Of a stretch of DNA of 64,000 bases, positions 34,502 to 46,063 are shown piece after piece. Position numbers and translations under genes: made by a program. Positions within the stretch are counted from its first letter, which is position 1, and every line of letters begins with the position of its first letter. The DNA comes from Vicia villosa. Its lineage: Eukaryota > Streptophyta > Magnoliopsida > Fabales > Fabaceae. The stretch spans positions 81,255,553 through 81,319,552 of the forward strand of contig NC_081185.1 of assembly GCF_029867415.1 (NCBI RefSeq), written 5' to 3'. The notes below the pieces were generated by a model that ran no database searches, was not told the DNA's origin, and worked only from the letters and a program-made list of their open reading frames with translations.

Positions 34502-37500
34502 TTAGACATTGTTAAAAACTTCCTTATACACAACATTTGTAGTTTTCTCCCTGAATTTCTTTTCTTCATCATGTATCAGTATTTTGATTCCCTTTTTTGT
34601 TGTTACTCTTGACAATGCGACATAAATCTGGCCATGTGTGAATACATCTTTCGGTAAGTACAAACCAACGTTATCCAATGACTGTCCCTGTGATTTGTTA
34701 ATTGTCATAGAATAGGAAACTATAATAGGGAACTGTCTCCTATTCAGTTTGAATAGCCATGGTGATTGGGATGGTGACATATCCATTCGAGGTATGTAAA
34801 CCAAATTTCCCAAACCTTTACCACCCATTATTGAAGCCTCCAGTACATGGGCTGCCATCTTTGTTATACACAGCCTTGTGCCGTTACACAAACCTTCAGC
34901 TTGATCTATATTTCTCATGAGCATTATAGGTGTCCCAACCTTTAGTTTTAAGTGATGGTTTGGCAATCCTGATGTTCGGAGGGAACTTAGAAATTCTGGC
35001 GTGAGGATATCAACTACTGCTGGGTCATGAATCTCAGACTTGTCAACTGAATTTGCGCTGTAGTAGTCACGAATCTCTCCTGCATTGTTGACTGAACAGA
35101 ATTAGTAAAAGCAAAAATTAGATTAATATAATCCATTAAATTATATATTTTTGTTGCTTAACCTGGCATCAAGTTAAGTATATGGTCATTGATCTGATCA
35201 ACAATCTCCAGTGTAGAGGCAAGTATCGCTCGACTTTTAAGGTAATCAACACATTGGAAATTATTTATGAAATCAGGGTATGTGGTATTGACAATGGCCA
35301 CAATTGGATCATCGAATTCTGTTATCAGAATATCAGGTGGTATGTTGATTTCGGCGGTGCCGTCATTAGGCTCAGATATTCGGCCCTCTCCTATTCTTAA
35401 AAGCCAATCTGAAAACTGTGCTATCTCATTTTTGTCAGTCTGTGTTGATCCTGTTCGTAGCCGCATGTTTCTTGTCAATGTTAATACCTCAACTGAATGC
35501 CATATGTAAGATGCATTTATGGCACAGTGTACAATATCGGAACGACTTCCTCTGGGGACGACAGGTAAAATCTGTCTGAAATCGCCCCCGAAAACAACAA
35601 CCTTTCCACCGAATACATCAGTTGAATTTTTGTCTGCACTCATAACATCTTTCAAAGTTCTGTCAAGCGATTCTATTGCATACTTATGCGCCATTGGTGC
35701 CTCATCCCATATTATAAGCTTTGTCTGTCGTAACATGTCTGCAACATTATCGTTGAATTCAACCTTGCAAGTAGAATTGTCCATAGTTGGTACCGGTATC
35801 CTGAACTTTGAATGTGCAGTTCTACCTCCTGGAAGTAACAATGATACTATACCGCTAGTTGCAACAGTTAAACATATATCGTGTTTTGATCTTAAAGCAG
35901 CTGCGAGTGTTCTCCACATATATGTTTTTCCGGTACCACCATAACCATGAAGGAAGAAAACCGCAGGTTTTTGAGACTCCACAGCGTGGATGATTTTTTC
36001 ATAAATACTTCTTTGCTCATCTTAGGAACATAATATTGATTGTAGAACGGTGTTAGAATAATTGATTCATAGAATTTCAAAGCGTAAAATAAAATGAATT
36101 TAATTGACGCAATAGTTACCTGTAAGAGCAGCAAACAGATTTTCAAATTCTGAGTTCATTGATGCTGTATCATAATTACGCTCATCATATATGATCCTGT
36201 TTCCCAACTGTTCAAGAACATAAGCATCCGGATATGGAATAGGACTAAAATCCTTTAGTGTCCTTCTATTTGCATGAAGCAGTTTCTCAATTTCTATTAA
36301 AGTCAAATTTTGTAACTCTTCTTGTGTGAGGACCAATTCTGCATTGATATGAGAAATTGAGTTATAATACTGTTGGTAAGTCATCTGTAGGTTGTTATTA
36401 ACAAATTGTTTTGTTTGCTATTTTATTATGTCTAACAAACCTGGATTAGCAGCCAATGCTCTTTGTGTATGTAAGACACCATCAGATAATAGGAGCCAAG
36501 TTTGTTCCCAAACATGTGCAGGGCGATTAACAGCACCAGACAAAAGCATGATAACAAACAGTTTTCGAAGAAAATGACCAGTCCCCCAATGACTTGCCTC
36601 CTTTATAGCAGCTATGTATTCTTTGTCGTCTTCAAGAAATCCCATTGCAAAGCATGCATCTATGAATGTATCATACTGAATGTTATCCACGGTCCTGATT
36701 TCCTCATATGTTGTTGGTCCTTTTGCCACCGTCAACATCATGCGCAGGTAAAACAGTTCACCAGTTGTTGGCGGAACCCATATGAGACGTCCAATGGTGA
36801 AGCCTTTTTTCCGCGGTTTCCATTCTCTCTTTTTTTTGTGGTAAACAAACTTTGAGACAAATTGACCATAAGTTAATGTTTGTGCCTCTTCATATTTAGC
36901 ATTTGCTACCAGCCATGCAGTAAACATTGATTCAGTCACACTTGCAGTTTCCAGCACATTTTCCATGCGTGCATAATCTGTATAGTATATAGGTTTCTCC
37001 CCAACCAAATGATAGAACATACGTTCCACAGCTGGTTTTCTGCCATGAATATTGTAAGAGTAAATGCGCCAACATGCTTCACTGGGAGAGACATACCTGC
37101 AGTCGAGATATTGTTGGATCTCATCAACAGGTTGATTGCTATTTGTTGAAACTGCTGCTGTTATTCTGTCATAGCCTTTATTGATATATTTGAAAAGATA
37201 TTTTATGGAAGTACTCTGATTACACCATTCCATGTTTATATGTGCCTGGTATTTCATAAGAAATCTGGTATTATATGGAACCACATGTCTGTTGTCCAAG
37301 GTGATACCATTTTTTTCAATAGTGAAGGTTTTTGATCTTCTCCTATACAGCGGATATCCCTCTGCATCAACAATAGTGTGTTCAATAAACTTTTTGGGAT
37401 AGTATTTAGAACATCGTCCATTCTTCATACATTGTGAGGTCACGCGAGCAAGGCCACAGGGTCCATGCATCATATGTGCCTTAACCAATTTGTATAAATT

Positions 37501-39761
37501 GGGATGAACAGTCGGGTCGGGAATTTCAGCAGAAATGATCTTGTCTATGTCAGATGGTGTTGGGTATTTGCTCTGAGGGTGTAGGAATATCAAGATGTGA
37601 GCATGTGGCAATCCGCGCTTTTGGAATTCAATGGTGTACATATCTATTAAATTGAAAGTTAGTTTGATGTAATATTTTGGTTCTACACAGACACATGATT
37701 GAAAAGTAGTATAATTAAATGAAACAACTTACATGCAATCACTTTTCCAACGACATGGTGTTTTGTAATATCATCCATGAGGGTATCAAACTTTATTTTG
37801 AAAACTTTTGAAATGATATCTGGCCTATCATGGGGTTGTAGACCTGTGCCTGACAATGCTCTTTTAATTTCAGGCCAATTTGGGTTGCAGGTAAAAGTAA
37901 CAAATAAATCAGGGAATCCCAATCGACTTGAAATGGCCATACCGTCAAAATATAGTTGATCCATATATCTCTTGCTACCAACAAATGTTGATGGCAGAAC
38001 AACTCGTTTTCCTCGCTTTTGGTGTTCATTTCTTGTATCGCCATCAGTTTGAGCGGCCAAATTATTATATTTGCCCACTCTTAATTTCGATTGATTATCT
38101 CTCAACCAATTCAGTCGTTCGGATTCCATCATAGCATAGCCGTCGACTAAGAATTGTTGAAATAGGCGTCTTGAGTAAAGTAGTGTTTTTGCCTCTTTGC
38201 GACGTTGTTGTAACCGGTAAGAAAACCAATCCTTAATGCTTTGACGGTTTCTCCTAGTGACCTCAGTTTCATGGCGATATCTGTGCATTATATTTTTCCT
38301 GTAACCATCTTCCCCATAAGGAAATATAAGAGGATACTGATAAGCCAAATATGCTGGGTGAAACTCATCTATTCGTTGCAAACCACCATTGCGGCGCTGA
38401 ATTAAGATGTCCCTTTTATCAGCAGAATCAATGTCTCCCACAATGAGTGCAGCCACTTCTGAGACAGTAGGTTTGTTGTAAACACGGCCATCTTCGGATC
38501 TATCAGAAATAAGCCTGAGTTTTAAATTTGTGAAAGAACTTGTCCTTAAAACATCCCTTGCCATTCTAAAAGCTTTGGCATGAACATTGTGCTGATCTAA
38601 CATCATCTTGAGCTTTTTGACAACCGGTCGCTCGATGCCTTTGTTGTCCCTGTTTATTTTTCGCAGCCATGAATAAATAGTTTAACAAAATATTTTTATA
38701 AAACAATTGTGTAATTATGTCTGAGCATGCTTACTTGAAACATTTTATTCTGTGTTCAACTTCATTGTCCGTGTCATAGATGTATAATTGAGCATATTGC
38801 GGAGGTTGCCCTGTTTCTGGCAGCAGTGTACCAATTCGATGACAGGTCTGACCCTGCAGTCTCAAAGTAGGGGGTCCACCTCTTTTAGAATATGTTGTGT
38901 CGAACTTCATTCCAGGGGAAGTGAATGAGAACATTGCGTTGTATGTTCGTATGTTAGCCTGGTAGTTTTTACTATCTGAATATGTTTTATTAAATAGAAG
39001 ATCTTGCAACACCTGTGGAGGTTGCTCAAGGAACGGAAGAACAATTTTTCCTCCACGGCAACAACGATAAAAGCGAGGAGTTGCTGTAATTTTGTGTCTA
39101 TTCACTTTTTCTTGGTACCACATACATGCTTGGCAGTGTGCGCATTCATAACTTTGGTCGCCAATATCGTAATATTCTGAAAGAAGAAACCACAATACTG
39201 AATATGTCTATTAACAGAAGAAGTGTACATCATTTGGTTATCAGTGTATGATATGGAAATACCTTGAAGATGGGCCTCCTGTAATTGTGCCGGGTCTGAA
39301 TCTTCGTCAGAGCCGGAACTATTAGAAGAATTTAAATTATTGTCAGAGTTGGAGTCATCATTGTCTTCATAATGAGATTCAACAGACATATTATGATTTG
39401 AGGTAGATGGATGATCCATGGACTGACTTGACATATTATAATTTGAAGTAGATGCATGATCCATGTTCTGACTTTGACTAACAATGTTGTTTGTATTTTG
39501 AACCCTACTAACTTCAGTATAGAACAAATTTCTCAATCTTTTTCTGTTATCCAAGATTATTTTCCTTCTCTTTCTAGCCATAGCCGTTTCAATAGTGGTT
39601 TCATATGTTACAGAAGATGTAAAATTATGATTTAAATGGGAAGTGAGGTTGCTTGATCTGACACGGTTTCGATAATCCCTCTTTGCTTTAAGAATAAGCT
39701 TTCTCCTCTTTCTTGCAATGGATGTTTCAGGAGCAGTGTTTTTAACAACATCTGTTTCCAT
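34502..39761 (-). CDS. Helitron Rep-helicase (RepHel), seven exons
   Basis: Exons on the minus strand: 39761-39263, 39176-38735, 38649-37733, 37643-36441, 36384-36120, 36020-35163 and 35091-34502. The start codon opens METDVV followed by basic repeats (ARKRRKLIL) and a Ser/Asn/Asp-rich linker. Exon 2 has a Cys-rich region (CAHCQACMW). Exon 3 holds the Helitron_like_N domain. Exon 4 has the HUH nuclease motif GLPHAHIL (about 37594-37608) and the tyrosine motif YLFKYINKGYDR (about 37160-37196). Exons 6-7 are a PIF1-type helicase: GYGGTGKT Walker A, IIWDEAP Walker B, and the C-terminal TINKSQGQSL and YVALSR motifs. The family nicks and unwinds DNA for rolling-circle transposition. The exon 4/5 junction is out of phase by my splicing, so either the true sites differ or one base was lost. 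Confidence 0.88.
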
Positions 39762-40260
39762 CACAAACACAAAAGTAGGATGAATAATAATACTACAAAT
39801 AAGATTGATTTGTATAGATTTATGCACACAATATGAGATGTATAGCATGCTACTTCATGGTTTTGAATACTAAAAGTTTACAGTTTCTAATTAAAGGGGA
39901 ATTGGTGGGTTCAAATGTCATGAATGCAGTATTGATTTTAATTTTTCTTTCATACTTGAATATATATGAAGTTGGAACTGAATATGAATAGAATGATGGT
40001 TATAGATTTAAATTACCACTTATCCCTCCCTTATAACTGTTGTGTGTGTTAAATGTATTTAATTTAATCTATACAGGTTATTTATAATATTTTATTTGAT
40101 GGATGTGTTACTCTTTTAAAAAGACTTTAAGTCAAAACTAATATTATAAGTAAATAGAAACTGAACAGTTAACCCACTTTCTGCATGTACCAAGTACTTG
40201 TTTCCTATTGCACTGAATAGAAGTTTAGCATTGCAACTGCCTGCGGTTAGGGTTCCGACA
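39762..40260. promoter_or_regulatory. shared 5' region between RepHel and B3 gene c
   Basis: The 499 bases separate the divergent start codons of RepHel (minus) and B3 gene c (plus). No other gene is visible. The arrangement suggests a bidirectional promoter inside the Helitron. I do not see a clear TATA pair. Confidence 0.5.
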
Positions 40261-41369
40261 ATGGCATCTTCACACGGTGGTCCTTCTGTGCGGATTCCCT
40301 CTGATGATGAAAATGATTTCAGGTATGAGTAGATAATTTTATTTCACCTTTGCTTTGCCGTACAAAATAGGGTATACTGGTATACAAAATATGGTAGTGT
40401 GGTAATAACAGTTAACAGCATTTATTGATGGGTGTAGTATCAATATAGCTCAATGTTGTATTATGTGTGGTATTTGTCAAGAAATCAAATGTGACTGAAT
40501 GACTATTGTTGGTTTTTATTGTTGGATTGTATATCCCGTCGTTGCTCGGCATATGACTATTGCTTAGTAAAGAATGCTTCATATGCGGTTTGTTTTTAAT
40601 CCATATTTGATGTTGGAACAGCGATGATCAGGCAATGGAAATCATAGAACATTTGGTAAAGGAAATAGGGTACGATCCTAAGGTGGAAAGAAAATGCAGG
40701 AATAAACAGCGCAATGTCACCCCTGGTCGTGTTGTGTCGAATGTTGATGTTGTCGCACAAAATAGCACAAGGGTTAAAAGCAATCCCAATGCAGGACCTA
40801 TAAAGATAAAAGAGGAATCAACAGACATTGACACAAATGAAATCAAAGTTTCTGAAGTTGGTGAACCAAGTGGATCAAAAGAGGGTAAGAAACAAAAGGG
40901 TAAAGTGGTGAAAAAAGCAAAGGTGGGTACAGACATTACTGTAGACAGTTCTACAGGGGCTCAAAAATTTTTCTGGAACACCCATGTTACAAATGCTAAA
41001 TCTACACAGCAGAATGTAATGGTAAGGAGATATTTGAATATGAGCATCATGTTATTGAAAATGTAAATAGTATATATTGTTAATAGTTACCTTATTTCTT
41101 GTATGCAGCATTTCCCTAAGGAAATCGCCAAAAGATGCCTCCGTCGCTTTCAAGATGAAATCAACCTGCTGGATGTGAGGACGAATAACATTGTTACCTG
41201 TCAGGTTCACAAAGCTAACAGAAAAGGAATACCCCAGCCATATGAAAAGTACATGGCCCTGGGATGGTACGAATTCGCCAAATCTCTTAACCTGCGTAAT
41301 GGGGATACAATAGCGTGGAGTATGTTGCGATTCTCTCCGTATATCTATGTGAAGGTTGAAAGACAATGA
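40261..41369 (+). CDS. B3-domain gene c in the Helitron
   Basis: Three predicted exons: 40261-40321 (MASSHGGPSVRIPSDDEND), about 40621-41021, and 41109-41369. The middle exon is hydrophilic, Lys-rich and likely disordered, perhaps with a nuclear localisation signal (KKQKGKVVKKAK). The last exon is a B3-like domain: HFPKEIAKRCLRRFQDEINL, CQVHKANRKG, ALGWYEFAKSLNLRNGDTIA, then a stop. The order resembles genes a and b (short first exon, variable middle, B3 at the end with the same splice position before HIP/EIP/HFP), so the three are probably paralogues. It is divergent from RepHel. No stop is seen in the joined frame. Function beyond probable DNA binding is unknown. Confidence 0.7.
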
Positions 41370-42154
41370 AGAAACTGCTGCTATTTGCAAACCGTGTACT
41401 ATACCTGAATTTTAATGGCTATATTATATGTTGGGAATGTTATTTTGGTACATTGTGTTATATATATTCTGCTACATGTTATTTTGTAAGCACTTTATCC
41501 AGAATGGGAACACAGTAATATTGTGACCATTGGAAGATCTAATATATAATCGTTTTCGGGACAAATTTTTTAAGTTCTCCTATTATATTCTATTAATCCG
41601 CTCTGATATGCTTTTAGTTAAAATGAAATCTGTCCCATAATATTGTATCAACATTATACTAAGATCAGACATAAAATTATTTATTGATAGTTAACATAGT
41701 CAAATGTTAAAAGTTCTGGTGTTTGTTTGTGAGGCACAATCCATGTTTTAGTTTACAATGTAATGACAGAAAGCTTAGAGAGTGTTAATCCAAACAAACC
41801 GTTCTTTGCGACATCATTATTGTAACTAACATTAAAAATAATAAAAAAGCAGCACCCCGTTATAAGAGGTATAGTTAAAATGGAATGTTTGATATATGAT
41901 CAAAAAGAATCAAAATAATTAATAATAGTATATATAATATGTAGTTGAATTTGAATCATTTGAATATAATAAGCCACACAAACCATTGATAGTTCTTAAA
42001 TCAAATTGAACATAACAGAAGCACATAGCCAGTATTCATGCACTAATTATTACAGAAAATGAAATCACACACATGATTAAAAGCAAAGGAAACTAACATT
42101 CAGTTTTTATAACAAACACCTAAGCAAAACACACACAAAATAAAAATAGATCTA
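41370..42154. other. intergenic stretch inside Helitron B
   Basis: This AT-rich segment lies between the convergent ends of B3 gene c and the RPA-like gene. I see no coding or RNA feature. Confidence 0.5.
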
Positions 42155-44709
42155 ATCAATCTTCTCCATTTTAATTATCTTCTTCAGCTTGTTTGATGAC
42201 AGTTCCTCATCATGTAATCCGTCAAAATCAATGGATTCACTTGATGCAGCAGGAAGATGCCTCTTACCACCAGGTGTGACAGCATCAGGCTTGTGCTCAG
42301 ATGTAATTTCCAGGTCCTGCAATGCCATGATGAAGACTATTAGTTAGGAATATTGATATAAATGTAAGTCGGTAAGTGTTAGTAATATTGATATAAATGT
42401 AAGTAGGTAAGTGTGTTGCAGTGAGACTTACTGTAACCAATTCACAGTCTTCATTGCCATCTGTTTTAGCCTCATCAACACTCTCTTTAATCTATATATT
42501 GTTAAATACAGTTTTCAATATAACATAATCACAGGAAAAGCAAAAAAATGCATACACAGTTTAAAATTTCTACCTCCAGAGTCTCAGGTACGACAGTTTG
42601 GATTGGAATAGGTTCCTTGAGAATTTACTAAAGAAAAACAAAATCAGGCAAAAAATTGTTATAATATGAAGTCCTCGTTTATAAAACAAATGTCAGTTCA
42701 TTAGAGCTGACCTCATCTGTTCCCCATTTTTCCTTAAGTTGCTGGATAATAGGATCATTTTTTATAATCATAACGACAGAACAGTTCTTCCAGCGTGGAT
42801 GCCACTTAACCTTCATAGCCATTTCCAACTTCAACAACTGATCAAGTGCTAACGGAAAGTCCAATGGATCAGTAATTCCAGCCTATTTAAACAACTGGCC
42901 ATATTAGTGTACACAGAGTATTGGAAAGTACATTCTAATTCGTCTGCACAATATAAATATAACCTGAATCATAGTGTTACGAAGTTGCGATGCAGATAAA
43001 CCCAACAGCATTTCACATTCTCTGTTCCATAAGACAAAATTGCAGCTTTGGCCCCCGTGAGTAACCTCAATTTCAATCTTATACCTGAACATCATAAGAA
43101 GTCGTTCCGTTAAAAAAGCCGACAACATAGAAACATCATAAACATGACAGAAACAACATCTATTAGGTGAGAACAACTAAAACCTAAGGACTTCAGCCAT
43201 GGTTTCATGACCAGCTTCACACTCAAAGGGGGGGCTGTCCCCACGCGCTATAGATTGACACATATGACAGGCACGATAGTACCATCCAAACGGAGATGCT
43301 ACTAATAATTTTGTTGTAGCGACAGTAGCACAAAATGTAACCTGGACAAATAGCCGCCAAAATCAGAAACATGTGACACACTAAAGAATGAGGTTATAAT
43401 TATGATAATATAGGAAAATAGAAAGACATACATCCGTAAGTTGAATAATCTCAGCAATAGGCAAAACAACAGCCTTTGAGAACAATTTTTGCACAGGAGT
43501 GAGCTGTTGATTTTCAGAACTTTGGGAGGAATATTGGGAATTCCCTCCAAGTTGTTCAGACAGGGTTACCCTGCTCTCCTCAGGCATTCTGCAGAGCATG
43601 GATCATTATCAAATTCATACATGAAAAAAATAACTGCACAAAATGGATGACACTATCAACATACCTATCAATAAAGTCTTTCATGACCGGAAAATCAGCA
43701 TCAACACATAAAAGGGTCACATTGTAGGTGTTTGTCACAGACAGAGGATACTTTCCTGCAAATTCAAATTATACCTTGTCAATATATTTATCACAGATTT
43801 TGTAGTTTTAGTATTAATTTAAAAAATAAGTCATGGAATAACCTTCTTCCTTCACTTTGGCATACTGAAGCAACACAACTGTAGGGAGTGATGCAGCAAC
43901 CTTAACTTTGTTAAACTTGATGAACTGATCCGCGTATGATTCCCACAGAGTACAGTTCAACATGTTGTTGCTAAACCATGATCACAACACATTAAGATAT
44001 ATAACATGATTGATATATCAGGCAGTCTAATGTATAAAAAAAACAAACCTGTGATCACGCAACATCATGCTAATTTGCTGCTTCTTTGCACCTGACTCAG
44101 TCTGTGCATAACCAATACTATCCACCATTCCAACGACATCTGTCAGGCAAATTTATTAATTTCACACGGCTAAAATGCATCAAAACATGAGATAATAAAA
44201 AAGCCAAAAACCATACTCACGAATCAGAACATGTTTGTCAAACCTCCCTGTTATGATGTCGGAAAAACTTGTAAATAAAATCGATTTCGGGGGTATCTCA
44301 TGTTTGTCTTCATCAAGAACAGACGTTCCAGCAGTAAACTTTATCATATATTTGTGTCCCGATGCCCTGAAGGCCAGAACATAAGGCACCACCTTAAAAT
44401 TAGATACAACATAAGTATGCCCTAATAAGCATTTTTCGGTGAACACCGACACATGCGGTGCTGGAACAACAGCATGAATATCATCTCCCTGCAGCAGAAA
44501 CCAAAAAATGATTCAAACTATACAAACATAGGTAAATGATAAACATACTGAAACATAAACAGGGTAATCACAAATTTGTCAACAAAGATCATTTCAAAAT
44601 GTTCCTTGTTGTTGGAGACAACTTTCCATCTGTGGTGAATCCTAACAACAATCTTCCAAAGCTCTTTTCCATCATTGATCTCTGCTATTCTCTCAACAGG
44701 CCTTGACAT
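42155..44709 (-). CDS. RPA1-like single-strand DNA-binding protein of the Helitron
   Basis: The gene starts MSRPVERIAEINDGKELWK at 44709 and continues over about 12 short GT-AG exons to a stop near 42155 (ending ...KKIIKMEKID). Exon cores are about 44709-44575, 44488-44219, 44141-44050, 43971-43842, 43756-43667, 43589-43434, 43341-43184, 43084-42962, 42883-42712, 42628-42573, 42492-42431 and 42316-42155. Domains in order: an OB-fold (DBD-A-like; LWKIVVRI...EMIFVDK), a second OB-fold (DVVGMVDSIG, NCTLWESYA), and a C-terminal OB-fold with a zinc-binding loop (ACHMC...FECEAGH). Plant Helitrons commonly encode such RPA70-like proteins, thought to coat the displaced strand during rolling-circle transfer. 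Exact exon ends are hand-drawn. Confidence 0.85.
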
Positions 44710-45057
44710 GATAATGCAAATTCACACTGCACTGAATGATAACCGCAGAAGTTAGCAAGCATGGAAAGAGAAGAATGAAATCACTGATAAATAGGCAAGC
44801 CATTTAAACACATAATTACTGCAATTGTGCAGTTTGGAACGTGGACAGACACAATAATGGACCTTACATAACTCCAGCAACATGAGAAGCTGTGAGGGTG
44901 AAACTTCCACAACAATAACTGCCGCAGCCCACCAGGCAGTTGAAGGATCAAAAATTCTGTAGTAACCACCAAAGCTGATGTGGATCAACCATAGAAGAGT
45001 TGCTGATGTGGATAGCCTAAGAAAGTCTCAAATGGTAGACTTTTCTTATATGATAGA
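44710..45057 (-). mobile_element. Helitron B 5' region and terminus
   Basis: On the minus strand the element starts TCTATCATATAAGAAAAG at 45057, preceded by host A. The subterminal ...ACTTTCTTAGGCTATCCAC... block is shared by plant Helitron 5' ends as I know them. The rest up to 44709 is the presumed promoter and 5' UTR of the RPA-like gene. Confidence 0.75.
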
Positions 45058-45257
45058 TAATTAAAAATAGACAGTAAAAATATGTGGTTAATATATTAGT
45101 TACTATCATTTTCTTTTTATTTCTATATAAATTTCACAATATATTTTGAATAGTTGTATCAAAAAATTTCCTCTTAATTATGGATGTTTTCTTAACTCTT
45201 TCTCTCTGTCTATTATACTCATCATTAACTACATGTTTCATAACTTTATATTTCTTT

Positions 45258-45370
<113 letters not shown>

Positions 45371-45547
45371 TTTTCATACCATATCCTAAGAATAATCATT
45401 ATTTTTTCTAAGATATCTTAAGAGTTATCATTACTGTTTCACGTGAAAGAGTTTTGATGGATGATATAAAACAATCACACAAAAAGCTTTGGCCTTACTT
45501 ACACATTCATTCTTTCTTCTTTTCTTTCCCATTCATCTTATTCATCC

Positions 45548-46063
45548 ATGGAATCCTCAAAATGGATTCTCAAACATGTATCCATTTTACTCATTCTCTT
45601 TCTTACTCCTTCAATATCCTCAACTTTAGATCTTGTGGTTACACACTAAAACCTTGCACCAAAACTTCACTATTGTATCAAATTTTAGATTGATAAATAG
45701 AAGAATTTTGAAAGATTGTTCTATTTTTAATCCTTACGTTAAACTCAATATCAACAAAATTTCTAGCTTATCAGATGACTAATTCTTCATGGTTACAGTC
45801 ACCAGAGTTTCAAAACCGAGAGATGGAGATTGGGTGGTTATGATCTTACCTTCAAATTCCAATAAGAATTTACTTTTAAATTATGAAAACCATTGCTAAT
45901 GTAGAATATTAGTTTCAAATTATATGAAATATGGAATTGAATTTAATTTTATAACAGTTGAACATTTATATGAAGTGTTAAAACTTGTCTTCTCAATGAA
46001 TTTTATTATCTACAAACTGGTGATACTTTAAAACTTCCTCTGCTTTGTCATTATCCGGTAAAG
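45548..46063 (+). pseudogene. purple acid phosphatase (PAP1/NPP-like) first-exon fragment
   Basis: The ATG at 45548 opens a typical signal peptide (MESSKWILKHVSILLILFL, then TPSISS) that stops after about 33 codons. Further on, in other frames, come VKLNINKISSLSDD, a stop, then VTVTRVSKPRDGDW and finally LQTGDTLKLPLLCHYPVK, just before a donor-like aag|GTATG at 46063. The last two blocks match the N-terminal region of plant purple acid phosphatases of the PAP1/27 or nucleotide pyrophosphatase type as I remember them. About 110 foreign or decayed bases separate them. The metal-binding catalytic domain is absent. This is a decayed, truncated host-gene copy, perhaps carried by a transposon. Confidence 0.6.

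Larger units (their letters stand above)
31328..45057 (-). mobile_element. complete autonomous-type Helitron (element B, 13.73 kb) with RepHel, RPA and three B3 genes
   Basis: Read on the minus strand, it begins A|TCTATCATATAAGAAAAG at 45057 and ends with a GTGCG-aa-CGCAC hairpin and CTAG|T at 31328. Host bases A and T at the borders match the A^T target rule. Inside are the RepHel gene and an RPA1-like gene on the minus strand, and three B3-domain genes on the plus strand. RepHel plus RPA is the known set of autonomous plant Helitrons. The subterminal block ...GGCTATCCACATCAGCA... supports the 5' end. No large disruption is visible, so it appears young. Confidence 0.85.

Noticed and set aside
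35519..35944. 141-aa plus-strand ORF
   Set aside because: It is the antisense shadow of the RepHel helicase exon.
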